A DNA stretch of 64,000 nucleotides from Limnephilus marmoratus (taxonomy: Eukaryota; Arthropoda; Insecta; Trichoptera; Limnephilidae), in the NCBI GenBank assembly GCA_917880885.1, contig OU862922.1:20770627-20834626 (forward strand), written 5' to 3'. Shown one piece after another: positions 1 through 11,736 of this stretch (within the stretch, counting starts at the first letter, position 1; each line of letters begins with the position of its first letter). A program made the position numbers and the translations under genes. Under the pieces are notes generated by a model. It did not search any database, was not told the DNA's origin, and worked only from the letters and a program-made list of their open reading frames with translations.

Positions 1-211
1 CTTTCGAGACGATCGCGATATCTTCTCTCGGCATCTGAACTGACACCTAGATAAAAATTGAATAAATTTGTTGGCCACCCAATATTATATTAACGTTTTT
101 GGGGCCCGTGAGGGCATTGAAAAAATACTTTTACACATTTCAGTTACTCCTTGAAGTTATGAAAGTAAAATAAAATTATCAACGTAAATTCAAATTCACA
201 ATTTTTCACTT

Positions 212-497
212 TAATTTGGGAGGCGGGAATGGGTACCGCCGCCCCGGGAACCTTTATTGGATAACCAACATCTCTGCCATAGGTCACCCCAAGTGATTCG
301 CTACGTTTGGTGATTTAGCAGGGGTGCCGGGGTTCATGGGGTGATGTTTGTCTAGGTCTTGGAGGCAGATGACCAGGACACACTGAACCCCAGATTCCTA
401 CCCACTTTCCTTTTAAAAAAACCTCCACACAGCATCCCCAAAGATGATATACGCCCTGAGGGAAATTATTTTTCTCAGGGTCTCCTGTGTGGAGCTC
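212..497 (-). repeat. Repeat family B, copy 1
   Basis: Non-coding, relatively GC-rich repeat. Read on the minus strand it opens with a CTCCACACAG / CTGTGTGGAG inverted pair around GGGGATG, passes through a block with CACCCCATGAACCC and GCTAAATCACCAAACGTAG, then GACCTATGGCAGAG, and ends near CCCGCCTCCCAA. The same order of blocks is seen at 15896-17045, 37012-37141 and 43465-43850. The class is not recognised; the opening inverted pair also occurs just after the reverse-transcriptase remnant at 33119-33786, so it may be a non-LTR 3' region or a SINE riding on that element. Confidence 0.6.
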
Positions 498-535
498 GAA
501 ACTTTACTAAAACAATCTCAATCAATACTTGAAAA

Positions 536-1560
536 GTGAGGTCATAATCAAAGCGATCAAAGAGCGCAGACCAGCGTAATTTTCATTAAGTTTCATATCT
601 CCACCATTGATATATCTCAACCAACAGGAGCCTTTAAAAGTGGCATCCTAATCAAAGCGGTCAATGAGCGCACTTGATGCTTCGCGGGTGCAGCAATCGT
701 AATTTCCGTTTTATCCGAAATTCATATCATATCACTTCAAAAAGAAGTAAGTTCTTGCTATACGTTATTATACCTGTTATTTGTATTGTTTAATTGAAAC
801 GTTGTATTTTTTTAAATATCGATTGATCTCATCGTTTCCATGACACAATGCCCCCCTTTTCCCTTATTGGAACAATCTGTGTTTAATTAACTGTCCGTGT
901 GGTTAACCCCTGAGGCCACCAGCGCCCATCTCCCCCTTCCATATTCCAACCAACCTCTAACCCAACTTGTAGGTACCTACCCTTCAAGGTAACCAGCTAC
1001 AAGAAGGCAAATATTATTCCTCGATATATTATTGAGGTGGGTACATTATGATAATATTGTACAATTTACTAGTCAATGTCAATATTTGATGAATTCCAGT
1101 GGTCAATTATTATTAGCGTCGGTTATATAGTTCGAAGTTACAACCCATCATTTATTTAACAAAGATCATGGTCATCCGTCATATTATTATAGTTCTTCTT
1201 ACAGGTATGTACGTATTTACTTAGGTGAGTAAGTAGGTACGTACTTAGTTCCTATTGCGAAATTAGACTAACATTATTTGATGGTACCTACCTACCCAAG
1301 TGTACTGCAAAGGTGGGAATGGCAATATTATTCTACATTCAGTGTCAATATTAGGTAAGCACTGGTCAAATCGGTGTGAAATATTATGTAGGTAAGTACC
1401 TACCTACTGATGTCCATACATTTCCTATTAGCTCTTCCATTTTACATAAATCTTTTTGTCTATTTATACTGCAGTTTTCAACTCATTTTCTGTTTCAGCA
1501 TGTGATCGGAATCACAGAATACTGTTAATCAATTTTATTACAGCGTTGATTAACATTTTT
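536..1560. other. Non-coding stretch with diverged duplications
   Basis: No gene is seen. A short motif (TAATCAAAGCG, then GAGCGCA) occurs twice about 100 bp apart between 540 and 680. The blocks at about 1035-1110 and 1310-1375 are diverged copies of each other (AATATT, TGTCAATATT, CTGGTCAA or GTGGTCAA in order). GTAGGTAC-type microsatellite is scattered over 1200-1270 and 1385-1410. Confidence 0.45.
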
Positions 1561-1577
1561 AAATACTTATAACATAT

Positions 1578-1762
1578 GATATGATTTTAGATATTCACGA
1601 CCAAAATTATTTTTGTTGTTTGTTTTTGGGGCTCCTCCTTTAGCCAACATTTCGGACAGCGTTACAGTGTCCATCATGGACACTGTAACGCTGTCCGAAA
1701 CGTTGGCTAAAGGAGGAGGTAGCGTAACACGGCATAACACCCCAAAAACAAACAACAAAAAA
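1578..1762 (+). mobile_element. Foldback retroposon-like element, copy A
   Basis: A near-perfect hairpin: the 5' arm (about 1610-1675) is answered by a reverse-complement arm (about 1680-1762) with almost no loop, the centre being TCCATCATGGA. The element starts GATATGATTTTAG and ends in an A-rich tail. It is flanked by the perfect 13-bp direct repeat ACTTATAACATAT at 1565-1577 and 1763-1775. Same family as 6126-6373, 17375-17780 and 30816-31144. Reading frames in the arms are by-products of the palindrome and not credible proteins. The class is unknown; see findings. Confidence 0.8.
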
Positions 1763-2031
1763 ACTTATAACATATTGTTATAGTGAAGATATTCGAATTG
1801 TGAAACAAAAACTATAATAATATAGTAGTACTAACCTACAAAAATGCAGGGTGATCTCCTCTCATCTCACCATTATTGACTTTAGTATATATATTTGGTC
1901 GAAGTTTTAGTACAAACCTCTGGTCTGGAGCAGCTACTAAACCATAAACACATTTGTTTGATTTTTCTATCTCGGCAGATGGATTGTAATCAGAATATAG
2001 ACGTCAGCTGACATAGTCATTGTGTTTATTA

Positions 2032-2240
2032 CCCTGGTATTTCTAAGGGGTGTGCTCCAAGAGCTAGCGCCATTAATCCCTTGGCTATTATTGATGGTTA
2101 CCCGGGACACGCCACACGCGTGCTAAACTCTTTTATAGGGTTGATTCGTTCTTGTGTTCAACACCTCGTCTGTGGTGTTGAACACAATAATGAATTTGGT
2201 TTTCTTCCTCCTATAACATGGTTTTCTAGATCTCTTCGTG
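2032..2240 (+). pseudogene. Non-LTR reverse transcriptase 3' fragment
   Basis: Strongly decayed copy of the C-terminal end of the element seen at 33119-33786. Shared landmarks in order are CTCCAAGAGCTAGCG, ATCCCTT, CACGCCACACGCGTGC, TTCGTTCTTGTGTTCAACA and TCCTATAACATGG. Frames are broken and nothing can be expressed. The 5' side is truncated, as expected for incomplete target-primed reverse transcription. Confidence 0.7.
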
Positions 2241-2647
2241 GCCCAATTTTATTTTTCATTAATACACTCATTACTCTTTTCTTTGCTTAAATTACCTACC
2301 CGCTACGCCAACGGAACCTCCCTAAAGATGTATATATATACTCGTATAAGGTCCTTACAGTAATTAGGTCTGAGAATTCCCTCAGGTTTTCCTGTGCGAT
2401 GAAGTCCGGTTTTAATTCGACCGTTTGGCATTTCATATTTCCGTAAATTTGTTTGTTACGTTCCGTTTACGTGGCCGTGTTGTACTACATTTTTATACCA
2501 CCAGAGTTGGCATCATGTGGTGTTGTCAAATCGGAATAATCCGCATTATGGTAGGCACCCACCCGTAAGAAGAAAGTTAAAAAAAATTATCTTTCAGTTG
2601 CATTTCTTTGCACAAATTGTGTAATTCCTTATTTGAATTATATTAAA

Positions 2648-2940
2648 CTAGCAAACCCGGCCACACGTTGCTGTGGCTAACGAAACCTTTATAACCAACG
2701 CCATATGTTAAATCCACACCGCCCGTTTATCAGCCCGCTGCTGTTTGGCCAGATATATTATGTATTTCAACTAATTTACACAAAACCTTGACAAATTATA
2801 TAATTAGGTTTACACCTAAAAACCTTCCTCATGAATCACTCTATCTATTGGTGAAAACCGCATGAAAATCGGTTGCATAATTTAAAAGATTTAAGCGCAC
2901 ATACAGCGTGAGCGACTTCATTTTATACTTACCTACGTAG
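2648..2940 (-). mobile_element. Helitron-like non-autonomous element, 3' end
   Basis: On the minus strand the element finishes with a small hairpin (CCACAGCAACGTGTGG) followed by CCGGGTTTG and CTAG, then T. This is the layout of a Helitron 3' end (hairpin, then CTRR, inserted before T). Inside is the block AACCTTCCTCATGAATCACTC and CCGCATGAAAATCGGTTGC, which I recognise as a widespread arthropod repeat. A similar hairpin end occurs in the other orientation near 56140-56165. The 5' boundary is not defined. Confidence 0.55.
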
Positions 2941-3896
2941 TTGAATATTTAAGCACCTACTTAAAAAAAATATATATTTTAGAAGAAATGCTGGTATTGA
3001 TTTATTAAATGAGAGACATCAGAAACGTAGGTACATTTTTGGTAGCGAGGTCTACTGTTCACTTGAAAATAAACAAATCAATTAATTCTAGTTCATTGGT
3101 ATTCAGGTCCATAGATTGGAGGCTGCGACATGTCAATCCAATTGTAATGGGCGTGTCAGTGAAGTACACGATACTGTAATTACCCCGTTTCCATAAATCT
3201 GGTCAATGACACCTGTAATACACATAGAACCAAATACTTGATCACTAACAGGTGATTTATGGCGATGGTTGTCAATGGGTTCGATACCATTTTAATGATC
3301 TATCAAACCATTTGAGCCCAAATTATAGGAATAGTGGTAAGAAATGACGACGAGTCAGATGTAATAGCAAACTACAGCAAAAAAAAATCGTTTTCTGAAA
3401 ATCATTTTGAAAGTAGACGAACAATGCAGTACCGTCAAACTTTAGTGAAAGATTATTGATTATCCGTGAATAAGAAAACTTTTTTTTAAATATTGTGTTC
3501 GATTTACAAAGGGTTGTGTGCTAACCAAAGATATTGAAATATAAGTAGATGTGCTGTCTGCAGTTTTTACTAGGTGGGACTGCGCTTCCGGGTGTCACCG
3601 ATATTGTTTTCCAATTAACAAATAAACTAAATGAACGAATAATTAACGAATAAACCAAACGAACTTTAAACTAAATGAACGAATTCTTTCCGTATCCAAA
3701 CTATATTGTTAACCAATACTAATGCCCATCTTCAAAAAATCAACGAAATGAACAAATTCTTTTTGTATGCAAACTACTCTAATTAGGGCGTTGTCCGCCG
3801 ACAGTTGCGCGGACACCATAGCATATCTCTTTTGTATTTGAATATGTTTGGTGCTAACCATCGAAATGGCATGTCAAGGTTGCTAGACCTAGGTAA
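2941..3896. other. No gene seen
   Basis: Single-copy-looking AT-rich DNA. Around 3605-3780 short runs of the type AACGAATAAAC / AACTAAATGAACGAA recur imperfectly, a small degenerate tandem array. No reading frame or RNA gene is supported. Confidence 0.45.
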
Positions 3897-4192
3897 CAGT
3901 GGCGGTCCGTGAATTTTCAGTAGAGCGCGGCGCTTAGATTGAAAAATATGACGTTATTGACTTTGTTGTAGCTGAAAATGATTTTTTTTTTCAAAATTTT
4001 ATCTTTTTGTACGAAGATCTTTTGGATTCTTTCAGTCAAGGGATGCGGCGCATCCACATACTGAAAGATCTTCGTACAAAAATTTGAAATTTTGAAAAAA
4101 ATAAAATTCATTTTCAGCTACAACAACATCAGTAATTTTGTATTTTTCAATCTTAGCACTCTAGCTCACTGAAAACTCACGAACCGCCACTG
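3897..4192. mobile_element. hAT-like foldback MITE
   Basis: A 296-bp element that is nearly one long inverted repeat. Ends are CAGTGGCGGTCCGTGAATTT and, reversed, CAGTGGCGGTTCGTGAGTTT; the arms carry TACGAAGATCTTT and its complement around a short centre at about 4030-4060. The CAGTGGCGG terminus fits hAT MITEs. The flanking 8-mers CTAGGTAA and CTGGGTAC match at 6 of 8 positions, a plausible aged target duplication. No transposase. Confidence 0.65.
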
Positions 4193-4519
4193 CTGGGTAC
4201 CCTTGTAACCAAGAAAATCAAAATTATTTCAATTGAAAAATTATTAGGACGCTTCTCTTAAATTTTCGCAAAGTTTCGGTGTGTGAGCACGAAATGAGAT
4301 GTACATGTAGGTTGTAGGTGCCTACTCACACCAATTTTTGAACAGCCTGAAGATGCCTGTTGGAGGGTGAAACCAGTCAAAAAGAAATATGTGAAATTAA
4401 AAGGGTATCAATGACTGTTAAACGACTGCCAAAAAAATGCACATATTTTTAAAAATTATAAACACAATTAATAAAGTTATCCATAATACATACTTGCTAT
4501 AACTTTTTACTAAAATTAA

Positions 4520-4580
4520 TTCAGTGTGGTCAAGTATTTTGGCCCCAAATCCAAATTTAAGTTTTTTATGAAAAAGGTCG
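4520..4580 (+). repeat. Dispersed repeat R2 fragment
   Basis: Carries the block GTATTTTGGCC, CAAATCCAAATTTAAG that recurs at 30500-30545 (minus), 63001-63045 (minus) and 63610-63655. Class unknown. Confidence 0.5.
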
Positions 4581-5146
4581 CACAGTGAGGAAGGTTAAAA
4601 ATCATACATAATTCATATTTTGGTAGATCAGCTAGTTGTGATGCAATAAGGTTTATTAATATTTTTTGATAGGTATCAACGAAAAAGTTTAAAATACTTA
4701 TTTACGCTTTTCCCTGAAAATCTATTTCCATGGTAAATTTTATTTTCGCAGTTCGTTTTCGCTGTTTAAATTCTGCAAAAATGATTGACAAACAGATTCA
4801 TCACAGATAAAAATGTTATTTTTTCCCACGCATTCTCCCATCAAACAGTTAAATTTAATTCAGCTACGCGCTGCAATTACATTTAAAAAAAACCCTTTGA
4901 TGTTAGTTACGCTTGTGCATTTCGCAGCCAAGTCAAATAACTGTCATTTTGACAGGCGCGGCAAATTTGAATTATTCCACCAATAGCCGGCGGTCTGTCG
5001 CGCGATTGGTCGAAAGGATTAACAAAAAATCTGAGTTTTAAAAACGAATTGATTTAAAAAATATGTATTTTTATTTATTGTTGTCAAGTTTATTTTGGAA
5101 AACTCCATTTTAATTTTAATTCTGTTATATATTCAATAATATTATT

Positions 5147-5326
5147 ATTTAATCTATAAAAACACAGTTTATTATAAAAAAGTTCTGCTATGTAATTACT
5201 ATCACGCGTGATAGCTGTTTCGCTCTCTGTTTGATAACGCCTTCAGAGGGCGAAACAGCTGTCAGGCGTAATAATAATTACATGGCATAACTTGTTTATA
5301 ATAAACTGTTTTTTTATAGATTAAAT
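5147..5326. mobile_element. Foldback MITE (180 bp)
   Basis: Long inverted repeat: the left arm begins ATTTAATCTATAAAAACACAG and runs through TGTAATTACTATCACGCGTG and AGCTGTTTCGC. The right arm is its complement, with a few mismatches, ending TTATAGATTAAAT at 5326. The loop is only about 20 bp around 5228-5248. No coding content. Superfamily not assigned. Confidence 0.65.
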
Positions 5327-6113
5327 TAAAATATCGGTGAATATATGAAAGAAATAAAAAAAAACTTTTGATGTTCGAATTCGGCGTTTGAAAATTGTAC
5401 GAAGCGGAGAATTATTTGTATGTTTGTATTAGATGTTATTATATTAATTTCATGGACGAAAAAATAAACCAAGAAAGATTTTTTGTGTGTAACTCGAAAA
5501 ATTTGATTCGAAGGTTCCAATTTATTGTAATTACTCTGCAAAATTAAACTTGTTTTCATTACTACGTGAATACAGAAGAACATTATGGACCGGTATATCA
5601 GCTGTTTTTTTTTATGTCCGCTGTGAGAGAGATTTACGTCCGTTAAGCTGCTGGAAAGATAAGCGTAGTGATACCATTAATAGTGATACCATGATTATTA
5701 AAAAGATTTCCATAAAATTTGAAAAAAACTTCCATCAGAATTCAAAACTTATATAAAAACTCAACTCCGTGTTAATAGAGTAAGAAGAAAGGAAAATATC
5801 GCCAATGAATTTCGTAACTTATTAGTACCTAACGTAACGTAATTCCTCTATGACGGGTGAAGAAGCAGCAGAAAAACCCAGGACTTCAATTTTAGTTTGA
5901 AAACCGAAGGTAATACTACCGCTATCAGTATTACTCCGGTATGGTAGAAATACTGTAAGAGAAATGGCAACAGGAAAAGTCACACATGGCTCAATAGGCC
6001 TTGTACACATTAAGTGTGCTGGACCAGAGGTTCATGTTATCCTAGCAAAACTATTTTTAAATATTGTACATTCCGAATGAAATGACGTAGACTGTAACAG
6101 ACTATCTAAAAAT
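5327..6113. other. No supported gene
   Basis: AT-rich DNA with only short chance reading frames on both strands. None has a recognisable domain, and codon use is not distinct from the surroundings. Confidence 0.4.
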
Positions 6114-6125
6114 AGAGGATAACCA

Positions 6126-6373
6126 TTTTCGTTATTTGTTTTTGGGGTGTTATGCCGTGTTGCGCTACCTCCTTCTTTAGCCATCGTTTCGGACATCGTT
6201 GCAGTGTCCATCATCAGGGCAGATCCGGCAGATCCGGTAGATGTGGACGCTGATGATGGAAACTGCAACGATGTCCGAAATGTTGGCTAAAGAAGGAGGT
6301 AGCGCAACACGGCATAACACCCCAAAAACAAATAACGAAAATGCTTTTGGCCGTGAAAATCTTAAAACGTATC
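6126..6373 (-). mobile_element. Foldback retroposon-like element, copy B
   Basis: The 5' end is at 6373 on the minus strand (GATACGTTTTAAG) and the A-rich end is at 6126. Two complementary arms of about 100 bp flank a loop (about 6213-6245) made of GGCAGATCC-type units. A perfect 12-bp direct repeat, AGAGGATAACCA, flanks it at 6114-6125 and 6374-6385. The 25-30 bp next to the 5' end have no counterpart at the other end, so the element is directional and not a symmetric inverted-repeat transposon. Confidence 0.8.
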
Positions 6374-6469
6374 AGAGGATAACCAGTTCGAAATTCAAAC
6401 CTGCACTGTCAACATCTATGGCAATATATTAAAATAACTCATTAGATATTATAAACTATGGAATACGCC

Positions 6470-6610
6470 AATCTATAGGTACCCGCTTTCAAGATCTAAG
6501 CAAAGCGTTTGATCGCGTATGTCACAATAAACACTGGGAAAAACTATTTTAAAGGGAAGTGGCGTAAGGCAAGGGGGAAGCATGCCTCTAGATGGCTTCA
6601 ATACATGCCT
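6470..6610 (+). pseudogene. Reverse transcriptase core fragment
   Basis: A short conceptual read gives DLSKAFDRVCHN (reverse-transcriptase motif A, with its catalytic Asp) followed after a frame break by GVRQGGSMP (resembling motif B). The rest of the domain is missing or unrecognisable. This is a very degraded non-LTR fragment with no tail visible. Confidence 0.45.
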
Positions 6611-7574
6611 ACACCGATGTACTAATTCAAAGTCTTAATGACACAAAAAAGATTGCAATGGTCAAGTAGTACGTCTAAATAATATTTACGCAGGTGTTTA
6701 AGAAACTACGGCAAATATGTGAAGATTTTGCAAAAAATTTCTTTCAATTTGAGCACAAGGAGATACTTTTTAAAAAACAGCGATTTAAAAAATATATCAA
6801 AGCCCATGAATTACGTTAAATATCTTCTAAACTATAGAGTCTACGTAAAACTTTATTAAGAGATGACATCAGAATTCATCCGGAATGTACATAGAGATAC
6901 CAATAGGAGGGTATAGATATTTAAAAAAAAAAAAAAATTCTGGTTAAAATAAAACTTATTCAGAAACGGCGATTGTTGATCTAAGTATAATAATATGAAT
7001 TATTTACACAATCTATTCTACCGAGAATTAAAAAAATAATTAGGAAGTCACTTCATACCTTCACTTTGCAGTAATTATCATTTAATATTTGAAGCGCGTT
7101 AATTATTTAAGACGACACAAAGAATATTCATTTCTCAACCGTTTTTAATTTTAAAAAGTTATGACTTGTTTTTACATCACAAAGGGATTAAAAATAATAA
7201 TTATCAAGTGATAATGACTTGAAGTTAATCCATATTTATTACTCTGATGGAAATAAAATAAAAATATGCCTTAAGAAACATAATCCTTTGGCATATTAAA
7301 TCTTCTTTATGAATATTTTTTGTGCTTCTTAAATACTTTTGTTTTGTCTGAGAAGTATAATCCATGGGCGCACCGAGGGGCGGACAGTGTCTAAAAATGC
7401 AAGGGAATCTGCATAACGACAAAACGACGATATTTATTTTTGTCTTCGTGCTCATATCTAAATGTACGAAACTCTGAATTTAAGAACAGTTATTTTTAAA
7501 AGACATTGAATTTATTGGTTTAATATATTTTTGTTGTTAAAAAGATAGCAATTTTCAAACTGAATTATGTAGAT
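6611..7574. other. No gene seen
   Basis: AT-rich non-coding DNA with homopolymer runs. I see no repeat shared with the rest of the window and no supported frame. Confidence 0.4.
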
Positions 7575-7770
7575 TAGAAACGTTGCTTAAAACGGCTTTA
7601 GTCGTATTTAGTGACCAGCTCTGAATAGCCAGATACTTCCCCACATTCCTCTTCCTCATTTTCTTAACCTCACTTCCTTCAGCTTCACAACACAAAATAG
7701 TCCAATTTGTTGAGGATGACATATTTCCACTAGCTCCAGACAGTTACATGCAGTTGGGACTCTTGTGACG
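7575..7770 (+). mobile_element. SINE-1 copy, body only
   Basis: Matches the body of the SINE at 61877-62260: AACGTTGCTTAAAACGGCTT, then GAATAGCCAGATACTTCC, CTTCAGC.TCACAAC, TCCAGAC and GGGACTCTTGTG. The tRNA-like head is absent and the copy is decayed. Confidence 0.6.
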
Positions 7771-9062
7771 ATTTACATAAAAGCCTTGTCGCACTCACTC
7801 CTTCATCTTAATCCAACGTTTCATACAGCCTGATAATGTTCTTCATCAGGGCAGATATGGTATGTGTTCGATGCAAGAAAATCATTGACGATACCTATTT
7901 AAAATCTTCCATATAGCCACATACATTGGAATAAATTAACATTTTCACTTAAATCTTTAAAAAGTGTTTTATCCCCAGTCCATAACGTCCCTGATTTGGA
8001 GTGTTGGGAGTAACAGGAGCACAGAGGGTGGGTGGGGTAAACGAAGCTCATCCCCTGGGATCTGGAACCCTCCTATGCTCGTGATATCCGAGGGATTATA
8101 TCGCTGACTAATTAGCGAAACGAATAAGTACCACCTTCCTCTTACCTTACCCATTACCTATTATCAACGTACCATGGGTACGCAATAGGCACTAGCTTTA
8201 CCTTTGGCTTTGCAGTGGAAATCTTCTCTTGACTTGCAGCCTTTTGTAATTTGTGACGTTACACTGCAGTCTACTGTAGATGGGTATCTTTTTTAATTTT
8301 TCATTATTAAAACAGTGAAGATGTTGATTGTTTCACAGGGAAATAATAAGTGCTGTTTTTTTTGCAATTAGCTAAGCAAGGATTAGTTGACAATATTTTT
8401 ATATAACTTTCGTGGTAGATATGAGGATATGTCAGAATTATTATGCTATCACTTTCATATAATTTATTACTACGTACGAGTTAAAAAAATTAATGGAAAT
8501 AGCATTTTTTTAAATGTTCAATCTTGATTTTTTTCTGATTTAAAAAAACCTTGCACAAATCTTTTTGTTTTGAAGAGTCGCGATAATTCAAGGTAAATAA
8601 AACTTGTGCTAGCAAAATTAAAATATAATTTACCTGCTATCATTTCTTTGTGTTCACATGGGACATGTGATGATGATATTTAGAGGTAGTATCAAGGCGA
8701 TGCAATACATCGTGTACAATTCGGGACTAGGCCGCTAACAACAACACTCGTTATGTAGATGGCGATAAGGTTTAAATTCCCGTTTAATACTAGCCGCCTG
8801 TTTTGAATATTTAATGAAAAAAACATCGCCAAAAAAGTGTTTTATTTAATTTTGCGAACCTAGGGCACAAACAATAAATTTTCTAAATAAATAAATTTTC
8901 AAAATTATACAATAAAACCATAATGGGAAGGGTTCGTAAGTAGGAAGTTTTGAACTTTCAGGCAGTTTTTACAGGCCTGATACTTTATTTTTCCTGGGCT
9001 TCCATAAAAAACAATCTCTATTATTTGAAAAGCAAATATATATTTTTTAAATGAATACCTCT
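7771..9062. other. No gene seen
   Basis: Non-coding. A small frame at 7969-8154 (minus) has no recognisable domain. Nothing else stands out. Confidence 0.4.
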
Positions 9063-9316
9063 CAAGAGTACCAACTGCTCCCATCTGGAGCCAGTGAGAC
9101 TATGGCATCCCCGATTGGGGTATGTTGTGAGGCTGAAGGTAGTAGGAAGGGGAATGAGATGGGAAAGAGGAACGTGGGAAAGTACCTGGCTATTTAGATC
9201 TGGTCACCAGACACGGCTAAAAGCCTTTTTAAGCAACGTTTCAATTCTCAATGGTGGTCTTTTACACCAGTGCGCTACTGAGAGTGTCTTCCACTCTTGA
9301 ACGTGCCACAAATATA
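9063..9316 (-). mobile_element. SINE-1 copy, body only
   Basis: Reads on the minus strand as a good match to the SINE-1 body: GGCACGTTCAAGAGTGGAAG, a CACTGGTGTAAGACC-like block, GAATTGAAACGTTGC, GACCAGATCTAAATAGCC, CCTCACAACATACC and finally GAGCAGTTGGTACTCTTG. The apparent 68-residue plus-strand frame across it is an artefact. No clear tRNA head upstream. Confidence 0.7.
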
Positions 9317-10260
9317 CTATATATTATACTGTTCTTTTAATTAAAGCATCTGAAATATTTTTAAATGATCTAATTTCACAAAATCACATGAATTTGCATT
9401 ACTTAGTGTTTCACCCTAAACAAAATAAATTACGTGGTGAAGTAATGTAGTGAGCTGAAAATTGTGCTAATTTCGTGATTCAGTTTGTGCTGCTTCGTAC
9501 AAATAATTTTTTTGCGTTTCAGTTTTTAGTTTGAGTCCAAATGTTTTGACCTAATACCGAATGTGTTCCTTCAAGAAGATACATAATATTACGTAATATT
9601 ATTTCATTATTATTACAATTAAGCATTTTAGAAGCGTCAACCATTCTGAGCAACTAACTCATCCATTTTACAGACATCCAATGCATGCCTACCTTATTGT
9701 CAGTTAATTTAGCCCATCAAAGAATACGACACAGTAATAAGAAAATAAGGGTTGTTTGTATTTAGCGCGCGGGTAGCAGAAAGCGCGGCAGGTAAACCGC
9801 GTGTTTAACCAAGCGACAAATTGATAAAGAGTGCTGCCTTAGACACTTAGATAACTTTCTTTCCACTGAACACACTGTCTAAATATCTAAATCTTCCCCT
9901 CTCCATGGCCTCCATTAGTCTTGATCTGGTTTAATTGAAATCTGAATAATTAATCAGCTTCGCGTATTTGGTGGCGAAGAAGTGAACTAGATGAAAGAGT
10001 AACAAACAGCCCTTTCGCTATTATTGTTTTAAATTTGTTTTTCATTTGGGCATTCCTTCTTTCTTCAAAGGTTTTTCTTCTCCGTAAAAGGTGTGTTGCA
10101 CACCGTGCAATTTGTTACCTTGATCTGTAGAGACCCGTGGTCGAGCCTGTGATGCGCAGTGTTGGATATGACACGATTTCAGAATAAGTTTGGACGAGGT
10201 ACTCAAATACTGAAATGAGGCGTTACACATCAAATGAGGTGATACCAGATAGTCGACGCT
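9317..10260. other. No gene seen
   Basis: Single-copy-looking non-coding DNA, with a locally GC-richer patch near 9765-9810. No feature supported. Confidence 0.4.
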
Positions 10261-10265
10261 AAGCT

Positions 10266-10930
10266 ATTTTTTTTTTAATTGTTTTTATTTCTTGCTAGAG
10301 CAATCCCGATGAGTTACAGAACTCATTTTAGGACAGGAGGAACATACAATTCATGGGTGGGAGGAAATAGTTAAAATTTTACATAGGATTTTAGATATAG
10401 AAAATATAAGTTTCACATACAATATAGACGAAAAATAAAAGACAGGTTGAGTAGAACAAACAACAATAGAAAACAATTAAAGAAAAAGGAACAAGGTTAT
10501 ACAGATATGGATGATTACAACTAAATGTAAAAGAAAATAAGCGAAAAAGAAACAAGACAATTGAACATGACATCCGACGTTCTTTAAAAATATTCTTTTA
10601 AAGCATTACTCTGAATTTTTTTATTTTGCTGGGTTCCCTTGTACATATCTGGTAGCGAATTATATAGTGTATAGGCAACATAGTTCAGAGATTTTATCCC
10701 ATATTTTATAGTGTGTGTTTGAGGTATGCGGATTTTATTGCTATTTCGAGTATTGTGAGTGAGGATGTCTTGATTGTAAAGTGGCTTGATGTTAGTGTGA
10801 GTTGATTGTTGGGTAATTTGTAGGCTGGTGCTTGTGACTTCATGTTTAGGAAGGACTGAAGAATGAAGCTACATGTTTTGTGGAGCGGGCCCATTGGCTG
10901 CAGCCTTAGTAACTTGTACTTAAATACGGC
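10266..10930 (-). pseudogene. CR1/Jockey-like element, 3' fragment
   Basis: Minus-strand translation ending at the stop 10584-10586 contains YNQDILTHNTRN, KIRIPQTHTIKYG and KSLNYVAYTLYNSLPD. This is the conserved C-terminal signature of CR1/Jockey-type reverse-transcriptase proteins. Upstream (10760-10930) the frame is broken. About 320 bp of 3' untranslated region follows and ends in an A-run (T-run 10267-10275 on the plus strand). It is a 5'-truncated, dead insertion. Confidence 0.7.
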
Positions 10931-11728
10931 CCTGCCCTTGAGAAAAGCGTCTTTAAAATTTTGTAAAGGTTTTTATTAAATGTAGTAGAGACTACATTAA
11001 TAATTATTTATTAGGTACGAGGGAATAAAACACCATCAACAGAACATAAGTTGGCTAAAATTTTAATGATCCTGCAATACGTATAGGTCTCGCAAGTTAA
11101 GTTGACTTCATCACAGTACTCACACAGATGCAGAACTTTCATACAGCGTGTTTCGTTTTAGGCTTTAAAAAAACAACAATAATTTTTTCACAATTGAGAA
11201 ATCGAATCCAAAGCGTGTTGAAGTCGGTAACATAAAACTAATGTTGTTTTACAACATTTTTATTTAAATACCAAAGGTTTAGGAAGAAAAATAAAGTTTA
11301 TTAACTAAATGTGATCTTCCCACAAGCCGCCACATGCCGCTACACGTTTAATAGGCATAGATTTTGAAAAGCAAACTACTTTTAAACTTAATTACCAAAA
11401 GAAACATCGGTTTCGGTCGGGATAGATGGAAAAATTCGATTTTCATTCAAAGTAAAAAATTTCCCATATAAAACATCTTCATTGCCGCCATTTTTTTTGT
11501 ACGGATTTGACATTTGTAAAGTTTCGTTTCAAACTCGATATTACTTGTACTATTGTGTAGAATCGAAGTGTGTTTGAATTGTGTTTTTTACTCGTACTAT
11601 CACGTGGAATCACCTCCCGAAGTGCACTTTTCCCCCGGACATCCTATATATTGAATTATACTGATATAATAGTGAATTGATCATTATAGTAGACATTTCA
11701 AATAAAAACATAAAATGAATCACACATC
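10931..11728. other. No gene seen
   Basis: AT-rich DNA without a supported frame or a repeat that I can match elsewhere in the window. Confidence 0.4.
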
Positions 11729-11736
11729 ACTTACAC

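Noticed and set aside
1567..1758. Reading frame across the foldback arm, and similar frames at 6241-6432 and 31057-31242
   Set aside because: The similar peptides (LAKEGGSATRHNTPKTNN-like) come from the shared repeat arms read in the same phase; they have no start context or domain and also occur antisense.
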